Source: Polaribacter sp. (lineage in GTDB: Bacteria > Bacteroidota > Bacteroidia > Flavobacteriales > Flavobacteriaceae). Taken from it: a DNA stretch of 54,778 nucleotides. Where the stretch lies: the NCBI GenBank assembly GCA_028343155.1, contig JAOLXX010000017.1, positions 1-54,778 of the forward strand, read 5' to 3'. The number at the start of each line of letters is the position of its first letter. Position 1 is the stretch's first letter. A model generated the notes under the pieces. The model made no database searches. It saw only the letters and a program-made list of their open reading frames with translations, and was not told the DNA's origin. The translations under genes were made by a program, and so were the position numbers. Below, in pieces: positions 1 to 7,598 of the stretch.

Positions 1-81
1 TCAAAATTGAAATACATCATTGAGATTGCAGACGAGATAGAGGGAAATTATACTGGTGATGATTTGATAGATAATATTTAA
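1..81 (+). CDS. 3' end of an unidentified protein-coding gene (partial)
   Basis: Frame 1 is open from the left edge and stops at a TAA at 79-81, giving 26 residues that end in GDDLIDNI. The acidic, hydrophilic composition looks like a cytoplasmic protein tail. The family cannot be recognised from so short a piece. It runs in the same direction as the HNH-like gene that starts at 200, after a 118 nt gap holding a palindrome and a possible promoter. Confidence 0.45.
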   Translation, partial: SKLKYIIEIADEIEGNYTGDDLIDNI

Positions 82-140
82 TATTAACAAACTAAGATTT
101 AAAAATGTCAAGTCAGTTTTTAACCAAGACCTTAAAGGCA

Positions 141-182
141 TTATTCCCAAAAATAAAATTTATTTTTGGAGATAATTTTTTT
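141..182. repeat. AT-rich palindrome, also present in related form at 956-999
   Basis: Positions 147-169 form an 11 bp perfect inverted repeat around one central base (ccaaaaataaa / tttatttttgg). The stretch from ttattcccaaaaataa to ataattttttt at 141-182 has a close relative at 956-999. The two copies flank the small plus-strand gene pair 200-872. This may be the relic of a small mobile cassette or simply a shared terminator-like hairpin. Confidence 0.5.
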
Positions 183-193
183 AGTTAAATTTG
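166..193 (+). promoter_or_regulatory. Possible Bacteroidota-type promoter of the HNH-like gene
   Basis: A TTG at 166-168 is followed after 17 nt by TAAATTTG at 186-193. This fits the flavobacterial consensus of TTG and TAnnTTTG separated by roughly 17-23 nt. The -7 element ends only 6 nt before the ATG at 200, so transcription would start at or next to the start codon (a leaderless or very short leader). The upstream element overlaps the right arm of the 147-169 palindrome. In such AT-rich DNA the match could be chance. Confidence 0.35.
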
Positions 194-199
194 ATTTGA

Positions 200-613
200 A
201 TGAAAAAAATAGTTCTACTGCTCTTACTAATTTTATTTAGTGCCAATTGTTTGGCTCAGAGCCGCTATATATCTCAATCAACAAAAAAGATTGTGTACTC
301 AAGAGATGGCGGTATGTGCCAGTGCTGTGGTAGTTATTCTAGTTTGGAGTATGATCATATATCACCGTTTTCTTGCGGAGGTAGTAGTGAAGTTTCTAAT
401 ATTCAATTACTGTGCAGGACTTGTAATAGAAGTAAATCAAATAGCTGCTATTGTAAAGTACACAATAATAAAGTGGGGGTTAATTGTTGTAAAGGAAGTA
501 CCACAAAGCAATCTTCAACAACCGCAAAGCAATGTTCTGGAACTACTAAAAAAGGAGCTAGATGTAGAAATAGAACCAAGCATACTAGCGGACGTTGTCA
601 TCACCACCAATAA
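200..613 (+). CDS. Small secreted HNH-nuclease-like protein with a Cys/His-rich tail
   Basis: The 137-residue product begins with a clear signal peptide (MKKIVLLLLLILFSANCLAQ), so export is expected. Residues about 25-80 carry an HNH fold signature: a CQCC knuckle near 40-43, the LEYDHI core with the H of the HNH motif near residue 53, an asparagine in the VSNIQLLC strand, and a closing CRTCN. These are the zinc-binding and catalytic elements of HNH endonucleases. The last ~30 residues form a second Cys/His cluster (QCSGTTKKGARCRNRT... RCHHH) like a small zinc-binding module seen in other bacterial proteins. Secretion is unusual for an HNH protein; it could be a nutrient-scavenging nuclease or a toxin-like effector. 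The activity is inferred from motifs only. Confidence 0.75.
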   Translation: MKKIVLLLLLILFSANCLAQSRYISQSTKKIVYSRDGGMCQCCGSYSSLEYDHISPFSCGGSSEVSNIQLLCRTCNRSKSNSCYCKVHNNKVGVNCCKGSTTKQSSTTAKQCSGTTKKGARCRNRTKHTSGRCHHHQ

Positions 614-629
614 CACATAAGTACGAGTT

Positions 630-872
630 ATGAATAAAAGCTTATTATTTGCAATAGACATACAAACACAAGAAGTAATTGTTTCTGGTTCTTCCAAAGG
701 AAGTAATAAAATCAATTTTATTGAGCGTATTGTAAAAAGTGATAATGATATGCTTTATAATGCTGTACAAACATTAACGAGCATTACAAAATCGTCCAGT
801 TTTGATATGGCTATATTTAAGTCTATGGATAAAGTATGCCAGATGTTGTATAGTAAACATAAAAAAAAGTAA
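630..872 (+). CDS. Hypothetical protein, 80 aa
   Basis: An ATG 16 nt after the HNH-like gene opens an 80-codon frame ending in KHKKK. The product has no signal peptide or membrane segment, and no family is recognised. It is rich in Ser, Lys and Asn, with a short hydrophobic start (LLFAIDI). The close spacing and same direction suggest co-transcription with the HNH-like gene. An immunity or accessory role is conceivable but has no support in the sequence. Confidence 0.45.
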   Translation: MNKSLLFAIDIQTQEVIVSGSSKGSNKINFIERIVKSDNDMLYNAVQTLTSITKSSSFDMAIFKSMDKVCQMLYSKHKKK

Positions 873-919
873 ATGATGCAACCTCAACTATAGCTTTCTA
901 ACACCATTAAATCCTCCCC

Positions 920-952
920 AAAATAGTGTGACTTAACTCCCCTATTCTCCAC
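920..952 (+). repeat. Degenerate tRNA/tmRNA-3'-end-like repeat, copy 1
   Basis: This 33 nt stretch is one of three aligned, equal-length copies (the others are at 1021-1053 and 5504-5536). They share the cores AATAGT, GACTT, ACTCC and CTCCAC. The arrangement recalls a T-arm followed by an acceptor end, a usual target of tyrosine integrases. This copy is followed directly by the 958-989 hairpin rather than by the longer downstream repeat. Confidence 0.5.
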
Positions 953-955
953 TTT

Positions 956-999
956 TTATTCCCAAAAATAATTTTTTATTCTTGGGAATAATTTTTTGT
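956..999. repeat. Inverted repeat related to the palindrome at 141-182
   Basis: Arms ATTCCCAA (958-965) and TTGGGAAT (982-989) can pair over a 16 nt AT-rich loop and are followed by a T-rich stretch. The sequence resembles the palindrome upstream of the HNH-like gene. It may serve as a transcription terminator for the 200-872 gene pair. Confidence 0.45.
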
Positions 1000-1020
1000 G
1001 AAAATAACTAAATCATCATT

Positions 1021-1420
1021 AAAATAGTTAGACTTTACTCCTCTTGACTCCACAAAGACCCGTATATCTTATTGATTTACAGGTCTTTATTTTTTTAGGT
1101 GACAAATAAGGTGACAATTATTTATGAAAAAATAATGAATAAATACCCATTAACCCTAACAAAAAACTTAACCTTCTTAACTTTTTTAACAAAAAGTAAT
1201 CAAATACAACAGCCAATAAATAAAGAGGTAGAGAAAAGGGTACACAACGCACTCCAATTATCGAACTTATTTCTCAAAGACCTTGAAAGGCTTAGAGAGT
1301 TTATAGAAACATACAAAAAACACAAATTACTGAGTGTATTGTAACCCTTTACGCTTTCTTTAAAGGCATACACAGTACTTATAGAACCCATTTCATTTAA
1401 ACTCTTTTTTAAATTGTTTT
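1021..1420 (+). repeat. ~400 bp direct repeat, left copy
   Basis: This segment aligns in order and orientation with 5504-5888. Long shared blocks include AACAAAAAACTTAACNTTCT-type sequence near 1155-1190, 'aggcttagagagtttataga' near 1288-1307 and 'ttgtaaccctttacgctt' near 1338-1355. It starts with the 33 nt tRNA-end-like motif (copy 2, 1021-1053), then a terminator-like hairpin, then two GGTGACA words (1098-1104 and 1110-1116). An 81-codon frame lies inside (1099-1344), but the right copy does not keep it open, so it is not called a gene. The two copies bracket the outer-membrane barrel/GLPGLI pair, as in decayed element ends. Confidence 0.7.
1054..1096 (+). terminator. Intrinsic-terminator-like hairpin after the tRNA-end-like motif
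   Basis: AAAGACC (1054-1060) pairs with GGTCTTT (1082-1088), and GTA (1062-1064) pairs with TAC (1078-1080) across a single C-A mismatch. Seven T residues follow at 1090-1096. A hairpin of this kind right after a CTCCACAAA end is the arrangement expected downstream of a tRNA or tmRNA gene. The right copy, near 5537-5580, keeps only a decayed version. Confidence 0.55.
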
Positions 1421-1524
1421 GAGACACTGAATGATTGAAGTTATTGTCACTTTTTTAAACCGATTTCTGAAGTGGGCTAAAATGATTTGAAAATATTTAT
1501 GGCTTATGCGCTGGCTCTTTTATT

Positions 1525-4275
1525 TTATAATTGATATCTTACTCTTAAGCTTATAAACCTTGGTAAAATAAACGTTTCGTTAATATTGAATGAAAAATCA
1601 TTTTGACTAACAGTTGTTCTAGAACCTGAAGCAAGCAGGTTACTTCCTTCTATTTCATATTCCCATTTTGCATCTTTGTCTTTTCTATATGCTAATTTTG
1701 CATTCCAAATTTTGAATGAGTTTTGAAGAGCCCCATCTTGTCTTACTTCATTAAAAGTAAAATCTGAGCGAACTGTTAATAAATTCCATACATAAGCATC
1801 AAAATTAATAGAAGGTGCATGCGTCTTTGTTTTTATATTGGAATCTCTAGAACTATTCTTTTGATCATTTAAGCTAAGTGCATAACGAATGCTAACATTC
1901 GGTGCTTTTGTGAAATTTGTTCCAATACTTGCATTGACTCCTTGAGAAAAACGTTCATTCGTATTCTCTCTTGAATTGATAAACTGGTATTTTTTATTAT
2001 AAGCGTAATTCCCTCCAAAAGAGGCTTTCATCTTTTTAAAGGTTTTGTCATATCTACCAAAAGCATTAAAATTCTCGTTGTTAAAAGGTGAGTTCATCGA
2101 AGTACTGCTAGAAACTACAGAACCGGGTTCAAAAATTCTGTTTCTATTTACTTGATTTGAAGTTTTATTATAACTAATTCTAGCAAACATGCTACTACCA
2201 TTATATAAATTAAAGCTTCTGTATTTTAAAGTAAGTTTATGAAAGCTCGCATTTATAAGATCTGCATTCCCTGCAAAAAAAGAATTATAACTGTTGGCAA
2301 CAATACCTCTTGCAATTTGATTTACATCAGTAAAATCAACTTCTTTTTTATATCGAAATGTTAAACTTTCGCTCCTCTTAAACTGAGTAATTACCTCAAA
2401 TTCTGGTAGAACTTTTGAAAATTTATCTTGAAAAGATTCTATCCCATATTGTGTGTTTTTTGAATTGTAAGCATGCACCGTAAAACCGGGTGTAAATGTA
2501 AAAATCCCAGATTTTAAACGATATCTTAATCCTGCATACATATCTGTAAAGTTATACTCTGTATCATTTGTGGTTTGAGCATCATCAATACTTGGAACAT
2601 CAGGGGTAGGGTTAAAATCACTTCCGTTATCTAGAATTTGAAAAAATCTTGAATTAAAATTTTGTGAACTTAAAATAGTTCCTGCAACAAAATTTAAGTT
2701 ACTCTTTGTATTTAAAATATAGTAGTAATCTAATTTTGCATCTAATTGATTCGATTTAACACGTCTCTCTTGTTTGAGTGTATAAAATCTATTGTCTCGG
2801 TTTAAACCAAGTTTTAACGCAGCTTCATCAAAACCATCATTCACAGCAGCATCATTATTTAAAGGATCATTCTCTAAAGAAGCTTTATAAAAAGGATCTT
2901 CATCTTTTAATAGATGTTTTATTTCAAGAGCAAAAATACTTTTTTCGCTTGCCGTGTAGAAATAACTTAAATTTTGAGTTATAGAATAAGGCGTTGCTTT
3001 CTCGTTTTCGCCAATATCGCTTAAAACAAGAGAATTTACGTCTGATTTTGTAAACTCATTCGAAAAATTACCAATTACATCATAATTTAACTGATTATTA
3101 TAATCTTTTTTATAGATAGAACTAAATTTAAATATGCCCGAATTACTGGTCTGATCGGAGATGTTTTGAACGATATCATCTGGAGTAACTGGGTCTATAT
3201 AATCGATACTATTAATTCTTTTTTGACCGTTGCTATTGCTCGAAAATATTAAAAAACCACTTAAATCTAATTTTTTATTGGGTGAATAACTAAAATTTAA
3301 AGCTGTTAATTTTGTTTCTATGCTGTTTGCATTTCTTGCGTTAGCGTTCACAAAACCTATTCCTGCAGTCCCTAAATTAATATTTGTTCCATTTGAAGGG
3401 CTTTGGCTTCGAAAATTAGCACCAAAATTTCTTAAATCTGATCTATTTAAAACAACTTCACCAAGATTATTAATATCTCCAATAACATTCAGGGTGTATT
3501 TGGGAGTATAATAAAATAATTTTGGTTGCAAAAGATATAACGATTCATCAGGTGTAAAGCCTCCACCAACTAAAACATCTCCAAACCAAAAATTCTTTTT
3601 CCCTTCTTTTAGTTTGATATTGACAGCTATTCTATCTTGATTATTTTGAACACCACTAAGCTGACTTACATCACTAAAGTTTCTTAAAACTTGAATCTTA
3701 TCAACAGCATTTGAAGGAATATTTTTAGTGGCTAATTTCGAATCTCCATCAAAAAAATCCTTACCATCGATCATTACCTTTTCAACTTTCTTTCCTTCGA
3801 CTTCAATTTCGCCGGCATCATTAATTTCTAAACCTGGCAATTTCTTTAAAACGTCCTCTAATTTTCGTTCAGATCCATTTTTAAATGAATCTGCATTATA
3901 AATAATCGTATCTCCTTTAATCGTTACAGGCATTTTAGAAACAATACTAATCCCGTCTAACAGATTATCTTCAGACATTGTATAATTGAACGATAGATTT
4001 GATTCTTTGGTTTTAATGAATTTACTAATTTCTTTAAAGCCTATGTAGCTAATCTTGATATTATAGGTTGTGTTCGCTTTTAAATCTAAGTTAAAATTCC
4101 CTTTTTCATCTGTAAATCCAAAAGAAGCGATTCTTTTAGCAACAGTATCTAAAGCAATGACATTTGCCATTTCTAATGAAATACCAATGGAGTCTCTCAC
4201 AATACCTGTCAGTTGAACTTGTGAAAATGAAGCGCAAGACACTATTAACATAGTGATAAATGTTATTTTTTTCAT
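1525..4275 (-). CDS. Outer-membrane beta-barrel protein of the TonB-receptor-like family
   Basis: The 916-residue product has a signal peptide (ending near ...CASFSQ). A carboxypeptidase-regulatory-like beta-sandwich follows at about 22-95 (GIVRDSIG... GNFNLDLKANTTYNIKISYIGF). A plug-like region at about 115-225 includes GDTIIYNADSFKNG, a LEDVLKKLPG motif and VEKVMIDGKDFF. The long remainder is a barrel rich in aromatic strands that ends in RVRYQL, a fitting outer-membrane terminal strand. It resembles the Bacteroidota 'outer membrane beta-barrel' proteins that are TonB-receptor-like but not SusC, with no SusD beside it. The GLPGLI gene 34 nt upstream is its usual partner. The transported ligand is unknown; uptake or export of a metal, peptide or small molecule is possible. 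Confidence 0.85.
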   Translation of the reverse strand: MKKITFITMLIVSCASFSQVQLTGIVRDSIGISLEMANVIALDTVAKRIASFGFTDEKGNFNLDLKANTTYNIKISYIGFKEISKFIKTKESNLSFNYTMSEDNLLDGISIVSKMPVTIKGDTIIYNADSFKNGSERKLEDVLKKLPGLEINDAGEIEVEGKKVEKVMIDGKDFFDGDSKLATKNIPSNAVDKIQVLRNFSDVSQLSGVQNNQDRIAVNIKLKEGKKNFWFGDVLVGGGFTPDESLYLLQPKLFYYTPKYTLNVIGDINNLGEVVLNRSDLRNFGANFRSQSPSNGTNINLGTAGIGFVNANARNANSIETKLTALNFSYSPNKKLDLSGFLIFSSNSNGQKRINSIDYIDPVTPDDIVQNISDQTSNSGIFKFSSIYKKDYNNQLNYDVIGNFSNEFTKSDVNSLVLSDIGENEKATPYSITQNLSYFYTASEKSIFALEIKHLLKDEDPFYKASLENDPLNNDAAVNDGFDEAALKLGLNRDNRFYTLKQERRVKSNQLDAKLDYYYILNTKSNLNFVAGTILSSQNFNSRFFQILDNGSDFNPTPDVPSIDDAQTTNDTEYNFTDMYAGLRYRLKSGIFTFTPGFTVHAYNSKNTQYGIESFQDKFSKVLPEFEVITQFKRSESLTFRYKKEVDFTDVNQIARGIVANSYNSFFAGNADLINASFHKLTLKYRSFNLYNGSSMFARISYNKTSNQVNRNRIFEPGSVVSSSTSMNSPFNNENFNAFGRYDKTFKKMKASFGGNYAYNKKYQFINSRENTNERFSQGVNASIGTNFTKAPNVSIRYALSLNDQKNSSRDSNIKTKTHAPSINFDAYVWNLLTVRSDFTFNEVRQDGALQNSFKIWNAKLAYRKDKDAKWEYEIEGSNLLASGSRTTVSQNDFSFNINETFILPRFISLRVRYQL

Positions 4276-4309
4276 TTAAAATAATTTAGTGATGATAAAT
4301 AAATTTTAG

Positions 4310-5143
4310 TTAAAGCCTTCTATTATTACCTTTTCTTCTGTTTTTAAAACGCTCTTTGAGTTCTGCAGTTTTTTCTTTTACAATTTTAATATATTCTACT
4401 CTTGTTACTTTTTTACCTTTTTTAGGCTCTTCAATTTCTAAAACCTCATCAGAGTTTATAGAAACCTCTGTACATAGCATTGTAGTTCTTCCTGCATTTA
4501 GCTCTAAAATTAAACCTGGTAAACCCCAATATTTATCTGGACCAAAACTTACCGGAATCTGAGGAGCATACCAAGCAGTAACAGTTAACATCTTCTTTTC
4601 GGGTTTATTTTCAGATGTCTTTATAGAATCTTTTTTTGTCTCATTTCTTCTTCTACTAAAAATACTTCCCCAATCTATATTTGTATCTTCTTTCACCATT
4701 GTGGCTTTATAACATGTATAGTTTCCGATTTTTTTGGTTTCCATTCCCATTTCCCATTGGAGTTGATCCATATTTTCTATGACTAAAAATCTTTTACTAA
4801 ACTGTTCTACGTCTTCAATCATTTTTTTATCTGTGATACTTTTATAGATAGAACCTTGCCCGTTACTTCCAGACCAGCTTGGAACTGATGCACCAGGACC
4901 CTCTAATTTTACATTCTCTTTAAATGAAGAGGTTGTTTTATTAAAGCTAAGGGTATATGTTTTTTCTGGAAAGTTTTTAAAACGAGCCATTACCTTTTTT
5001 TTTCGTTGTTCTGGCATTTTATCAAACCTACTCATATCCATGGAAGTTTTAGACATATAGGTAGCTTTCCCTTGAAAATTATTCTGTGAAAAAGTAGTAA
5101 TAGTTGCCAAAGCAAAGAAAAAGGTACATAGTGATTTTGTCAT
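4310..5143 (-). CDS. GLPGLI family protein
   Basis: This 277-residue secreted protein (signal peptide MTKSLCTFFFALATITTFSQ) contains the name-giving motif as WGLPGLILEL near residues 206-215. It follows the family's preceding Trp-Tyr-rich strand (VTAWYAPQIPVSFGPDKYWG). Conserved family features such as YTLSFN and IGNYTCYKA (a Cys in a strand) are present. The C-terminus is strongly basic (ERFKNRRKGNNRRL). The gene is first of a two-gene unit with the TonB-receptor-like barrel. Family members are common in Bacteroidota, usually beside such barrels, and their biochemical role is not settled. Confidence 0.88.
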   Translation of the reverse strand: MTKSLCTFFFALATITTFSQNNFQGKATYMSKTSMDMSRFDKMPEQRKKKVMARFKNFPEKTYTLSFNKTTSSFKENVKLEGPGASVPSWSGSNGQGSIYKSITDKKMIEDVEQFSKRFLVIENMDQLQWEMGMETKKIGNYTCYKATMVKEDTNIDWGSIFSRRRNETKKDSIKTSENKPEKKMLTVTAWYAPQIPVSFGPDKYWGLPGLILELNAGRTTMLCTEVSINSDEVLEIEEPKKGKKVTRVEYIKIVKEKTAELKERFKNRRKGNNRRL

Positions 5144-5258
5144 TTTTATAAATTTTAAAAGAAATTAATGCTAATAAACTATTGTAAGACTTAAAAAAAC
5201 CTTAAAAGTTTAATTCCATAGAACGATGAAAGAAAATAATATTAGAAAAAATTAAAAT

Positions 5259-5404
5259 TTATTTGGCTTTACCCAGCATTGTAATTAACTCATTTTCATT
5301 TGTTATTGAATTATCAAAAACGGTAGGATTTGGATCAAAAACATTAACTCCAATTTGTGAGAATGCATTAATACTTGTTAGACTAATAAAAATAACTTTT
5401 TCAT
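5259..5404 (-). pseudogene. Frameshifted remnant of a small secreted protein
   Basis: An ATG at 5402-5404 starts MKKLFLLV and hits a stop at once. A one-base frame change lets the reading continue as LTSINAFSQ, which completes a normal signal peptide. The rest reads IGVNVFDPNPTVFDNS and ends in ITMLGKAK before TAA at 5259. The mature part is only about 30 residues, so the gene also appears truncated. The IGVNxxDPNPT start resembles mature N-termini of some large secreted Bacteroidota proteins, which suggests the 5' stump of a longer gene. It lies between the GLPGLI gene and the right direct repeat. Confidence 0.4.
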
Positions 5405-5503
5405 ACTTAAAAGTTTACATTTAAATTTAATTATATTTAATCTAAGTAGCTAATATTATTTGAGCTAAGATGAATAATTTTTAAATTTAATCAAATCTAA
5501 CTC

Positions 5504-5888
5504 GAAATAGTTCGACTTCACTCCCTTTGGCTCCACAAATACCTGTATACCTACTTGATTTATAGTTTTTTATTTTTTTATATAACAAATAAGGTGACAA
5601 GTATTTATAAAAAATAATGAATAAATACCCATTAACCTTAACAAAAAAACTTAACTTTCTTAACTTTTTTAACAAAACATTACGATATTAAAGAAATCTA
5701 TATAAAGGATACAAGACAGTCAAGTTATCGAACTTATTCATCCAAGACCTTTAAAGGCTTAGAGAGTTTATAGAAACATACAAAAAAAACAAACTACTGA
5801 GTGCATTGTAACCCTTTACGCTTCCTTTAAAGACATACACAGTTATAATAGAACCTCTTTCACTTAAACTCTTTTTTAACGTGTTTTT
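5504..5888 (+). repeat. ~390 bp direct repeat, right copy
   Basis: This is a diverged copy of 1021-1420 in the same orientation. It begins with copy 3 of the 33 nt motif (5504-5536), the best preserved of the three toward a tRNA/tmRNA end (GTTCGACTT...TTTGGCTCCAC). Differences include a shorter, unrelated middle (about 5683-5735) and decay of the terminator-like stem. The flanking noncoding stretch 5144-6009 shows otherwise only the small pseudogene at 5259-5404 and AT-rich sequence. Confidence 0.7.
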
Positions 5889-5991
5889 GTTATATTAAAT
5901 AATCCAAATTATTGTATGTAGTCAAATAAAAATGAACTTTTTAGTTTACACGGTTATTTAATTACTACCAATAAATTCTAATAAAACAAAT

Positions 5992-6023
5992 AACAGATTA
6001 TTCTATTTATTATTTTATCTGTT
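5992..6023 (-). terminator. Weak hairpin at the 3' end of the long gene run
   Basis: AACAGAT (5992-5998) and ATCTGTT (6017-6023) form a 7 bp stem with an 18 nt AT-rich loop that overlaps the stop codon of the ThuA-DUF1080 gene. Read on the minus strand it is followed by a T-rich but interrupted tract. It is the only candidate terminator seen at the end of the co-directional run, and it is weak. Confidence 0.28.
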
Positions 6024-7587
6024 TATTAAATTTACGCGGTAACTTTTTAATTGATTTTATCTGAACACTTTTGTAAAAAACTTCTGCAGCTTCAGATTGA
6101 ATTTGAATTTTACCTTTTGTTAACGGAACAATTTTACCTTCAGGATTTTTATACTTTGAGTTGTACAAAGCCATCACCACTTCTCCATTTACAATATGAT
6201 AACTGGTTCCTTCAAAACAAATCAATTCTAAGGTATTCCATTCTCCGTGAGGATTTTCATTATCAAAACCTTTATTAGCATGACTTGGAAGTGAACGTTC
6301 TACACTAGAAAAAGGGTTTAATTTACCATTTTTAACATACGTAAATTCTTTTTCTCCTTCTTTTTTTTCTGATGGAATATCTATTAAAACTCCTTTTAAA
6401 CCATAATAATCTCCCAAATCTCCTTCTTGAACTTGAAATTCTTGTGATGACATCCAAACACGCCAAAAGGTTTCATTTGCTCCATAACAATGGTATAAAA
6501 TTCCGCTATCTCTTTCTTTTAATAAACGAGGTTCCCACACTTTTTCTCCCCATTTAAATTGTAGTTTTAAATGATAGTTTTCATATTCTTGTTTAGAAGT
6601 TAATGCTCCATAGATTTCTCCTGAAATATGTAACACTTGTTCTCCATTTATCTTTTTAAAATTAAAAACATTTTTAGGGTCATTATTTAAACCTAATGGT
6701 TTTGAGTTAATGCCCCTACTTTTTGGATCTACATTATCTAAACCTTTTACAGTTGCATGTGGAGCTCCAATAAAAACATCCCAATTTTTAGCAGGATCTC
6801 CTTCAAAAAGATTTGTCAATTTTTTGTCTGAAGGTTTTTTTATTTGTTTTATATCTGCTGCCCAAAGAATAGCTCCTTTTATCATTTTCTGAAACCTAAC
6901 ATCTTTATAAGATTCATTGGTATGACCTAAACCTGTGTAAAAAATACGTCCACCATCATAATGATGATACCAAGTTATTGGATGATTTTTAGTATCTACA
7001 TCTTTGGTTTTGTATGAAGTGTCATCTATAGTTGCCAATACATTTACATGTTTTGCAACAGGCATTAAAAAACTGTACCATTCATCTTTAAAAACTTCTT
7101 TTTCTTTTAAATGATTGATTGCAGGATGTTCGCTTGATTTATTAAAATGTAATGTTGCATTTTGTATTTTAGGATGGGTTCTAAAAGTTGCTCCAATCAT
7201 CTTTGTAAACCAAGTCCACTCTTTTTCTGTATCTGATGCAGCGTGAATACCTAAAAAACCATTGCCATTATTAATATACTTCTGAAAGGCTTTTTTTTGC
7301 TTTTCATCTAGAATATTTCCTGAAGTATTCAAGAAAACAACTACATTATAATTCCTTAAATTTTCTGATGTAAAATCATTAGAATGTTTAGAAAAATGAA
7401 TTTTCCAATGGGTTTCTTTTTGTAAGTTTTTAAAAAAATCTATTCCAGAAGGTATAGATTTATGTTTATAACCTTTTGTTTTAGAAAATACCAAAACGCT
7501 CGGTTCTTTCTCTTGAGCACTTAAACTAAGCGCAAAAGTGAAGCAAACAATCGTAAATACTATTTTTTTAAAGTTTGTTTGACACAT
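6010..7587 (-). CDS. ThuA-like domain fused to a DUF1080 (3-keto-glycoside hydrolase-type) domain
   Basis: The 525-residue secreted protein has a signal peptide ending near LSLSAQ. Residues about 28-245 form a ThuA-like (class-I-glutaminase-amidotransferase-like) domain with VLVFSKTKGYKHKSI, GNGFLGIHAASDT and ITWYHHYDGGRIFYTGLGHT. Residues about 262-515 are a DUF1080 domain with LFEGDPAKNWDVF, RDSGILYHC, EFQVQEGDLGDYYGLKG and the closing QIQSEAAEVFYKSVQIKSI. Some DUF1080 proteins have been shown to hydrolyse 3-keto-glycosides after an oxidoreductase has acted; ThuA proteins are linked to trehalose-like disaccharide use. No GFO/IDH or GMC oxidoreductase is in this window, so the keto substrate would need an enzyme encoded elsewhere. 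It is the last gene of the PUL run, 11 nt after the beta-helix gene. Confidence 0.85.
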   Translation of the reverse strand: MCQTNFKKIVFTIVCFTFALSLSAQEKEPSVLVFSKTKGYKHKSIPSGIDFFKNLQKETHWKIHFSKHSNDFTSENLRNYNVVVFLNTSGNILDEKQKKAFQKYINNGNGFLGIHAASDTEKEWTWFTKMIGATFRTHPKIQNATLHFNKSSEHPAINHLKEKEVFKDEWYSFLMPVAKHVNVLATIDDTSYKTKDVDTKNHPITWYHHYDGGRIFYTGLGHTNESYKDVRFQKMIKGAILWAADIKQIKKPSDKKLTNLFEGDPAKNWDVFIGAPHATVKGLDNVDPKSRGINSKPLGLNNDPKNVFNFKKINGEQVLHISGEIYGALTSKQEYENYHLKLQFKWGEKVWEPRLLKERDSGILYHCYGANETFWRVWMSSQEFQVQEGDLGDYYGLKGVLIDIPSEKKEGEKEFTYVKNGKLNPFSSVERSLPSHANKGFDNENPHGEWNTLELICFEGTSYHIVNGEVVMALYNSKYKNPEGKIVPLTKGKIQIQSEAAEVFYKSVQIKSIKKLPRKFNKQIK

Positions 7588-7598
7588 ATTTTTAAATT

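Noticed and set aside
240..620. 126-codon plus-strand frame overlapping the HNH-like gene
   Set aside because: It overlaps the HNH gene in another frame, lacks a signal or domain, and the HNH reading has a signal peptide and metal-ligand motifs.
1099..1344. 81-codon frame inside the left direct repeat
   Set aside because: The homologous right copy is interrupted and its middle is unrelated, the composition is AT-driven, and no family is visible. Treated as repeat sequence, not a gene.
5487..5675. 62-codon minus-strand frame within the right direct repeat
   Set aside because: It runs against the repeat and across the tRNA-end-like motif. The left copy does not preserve it.
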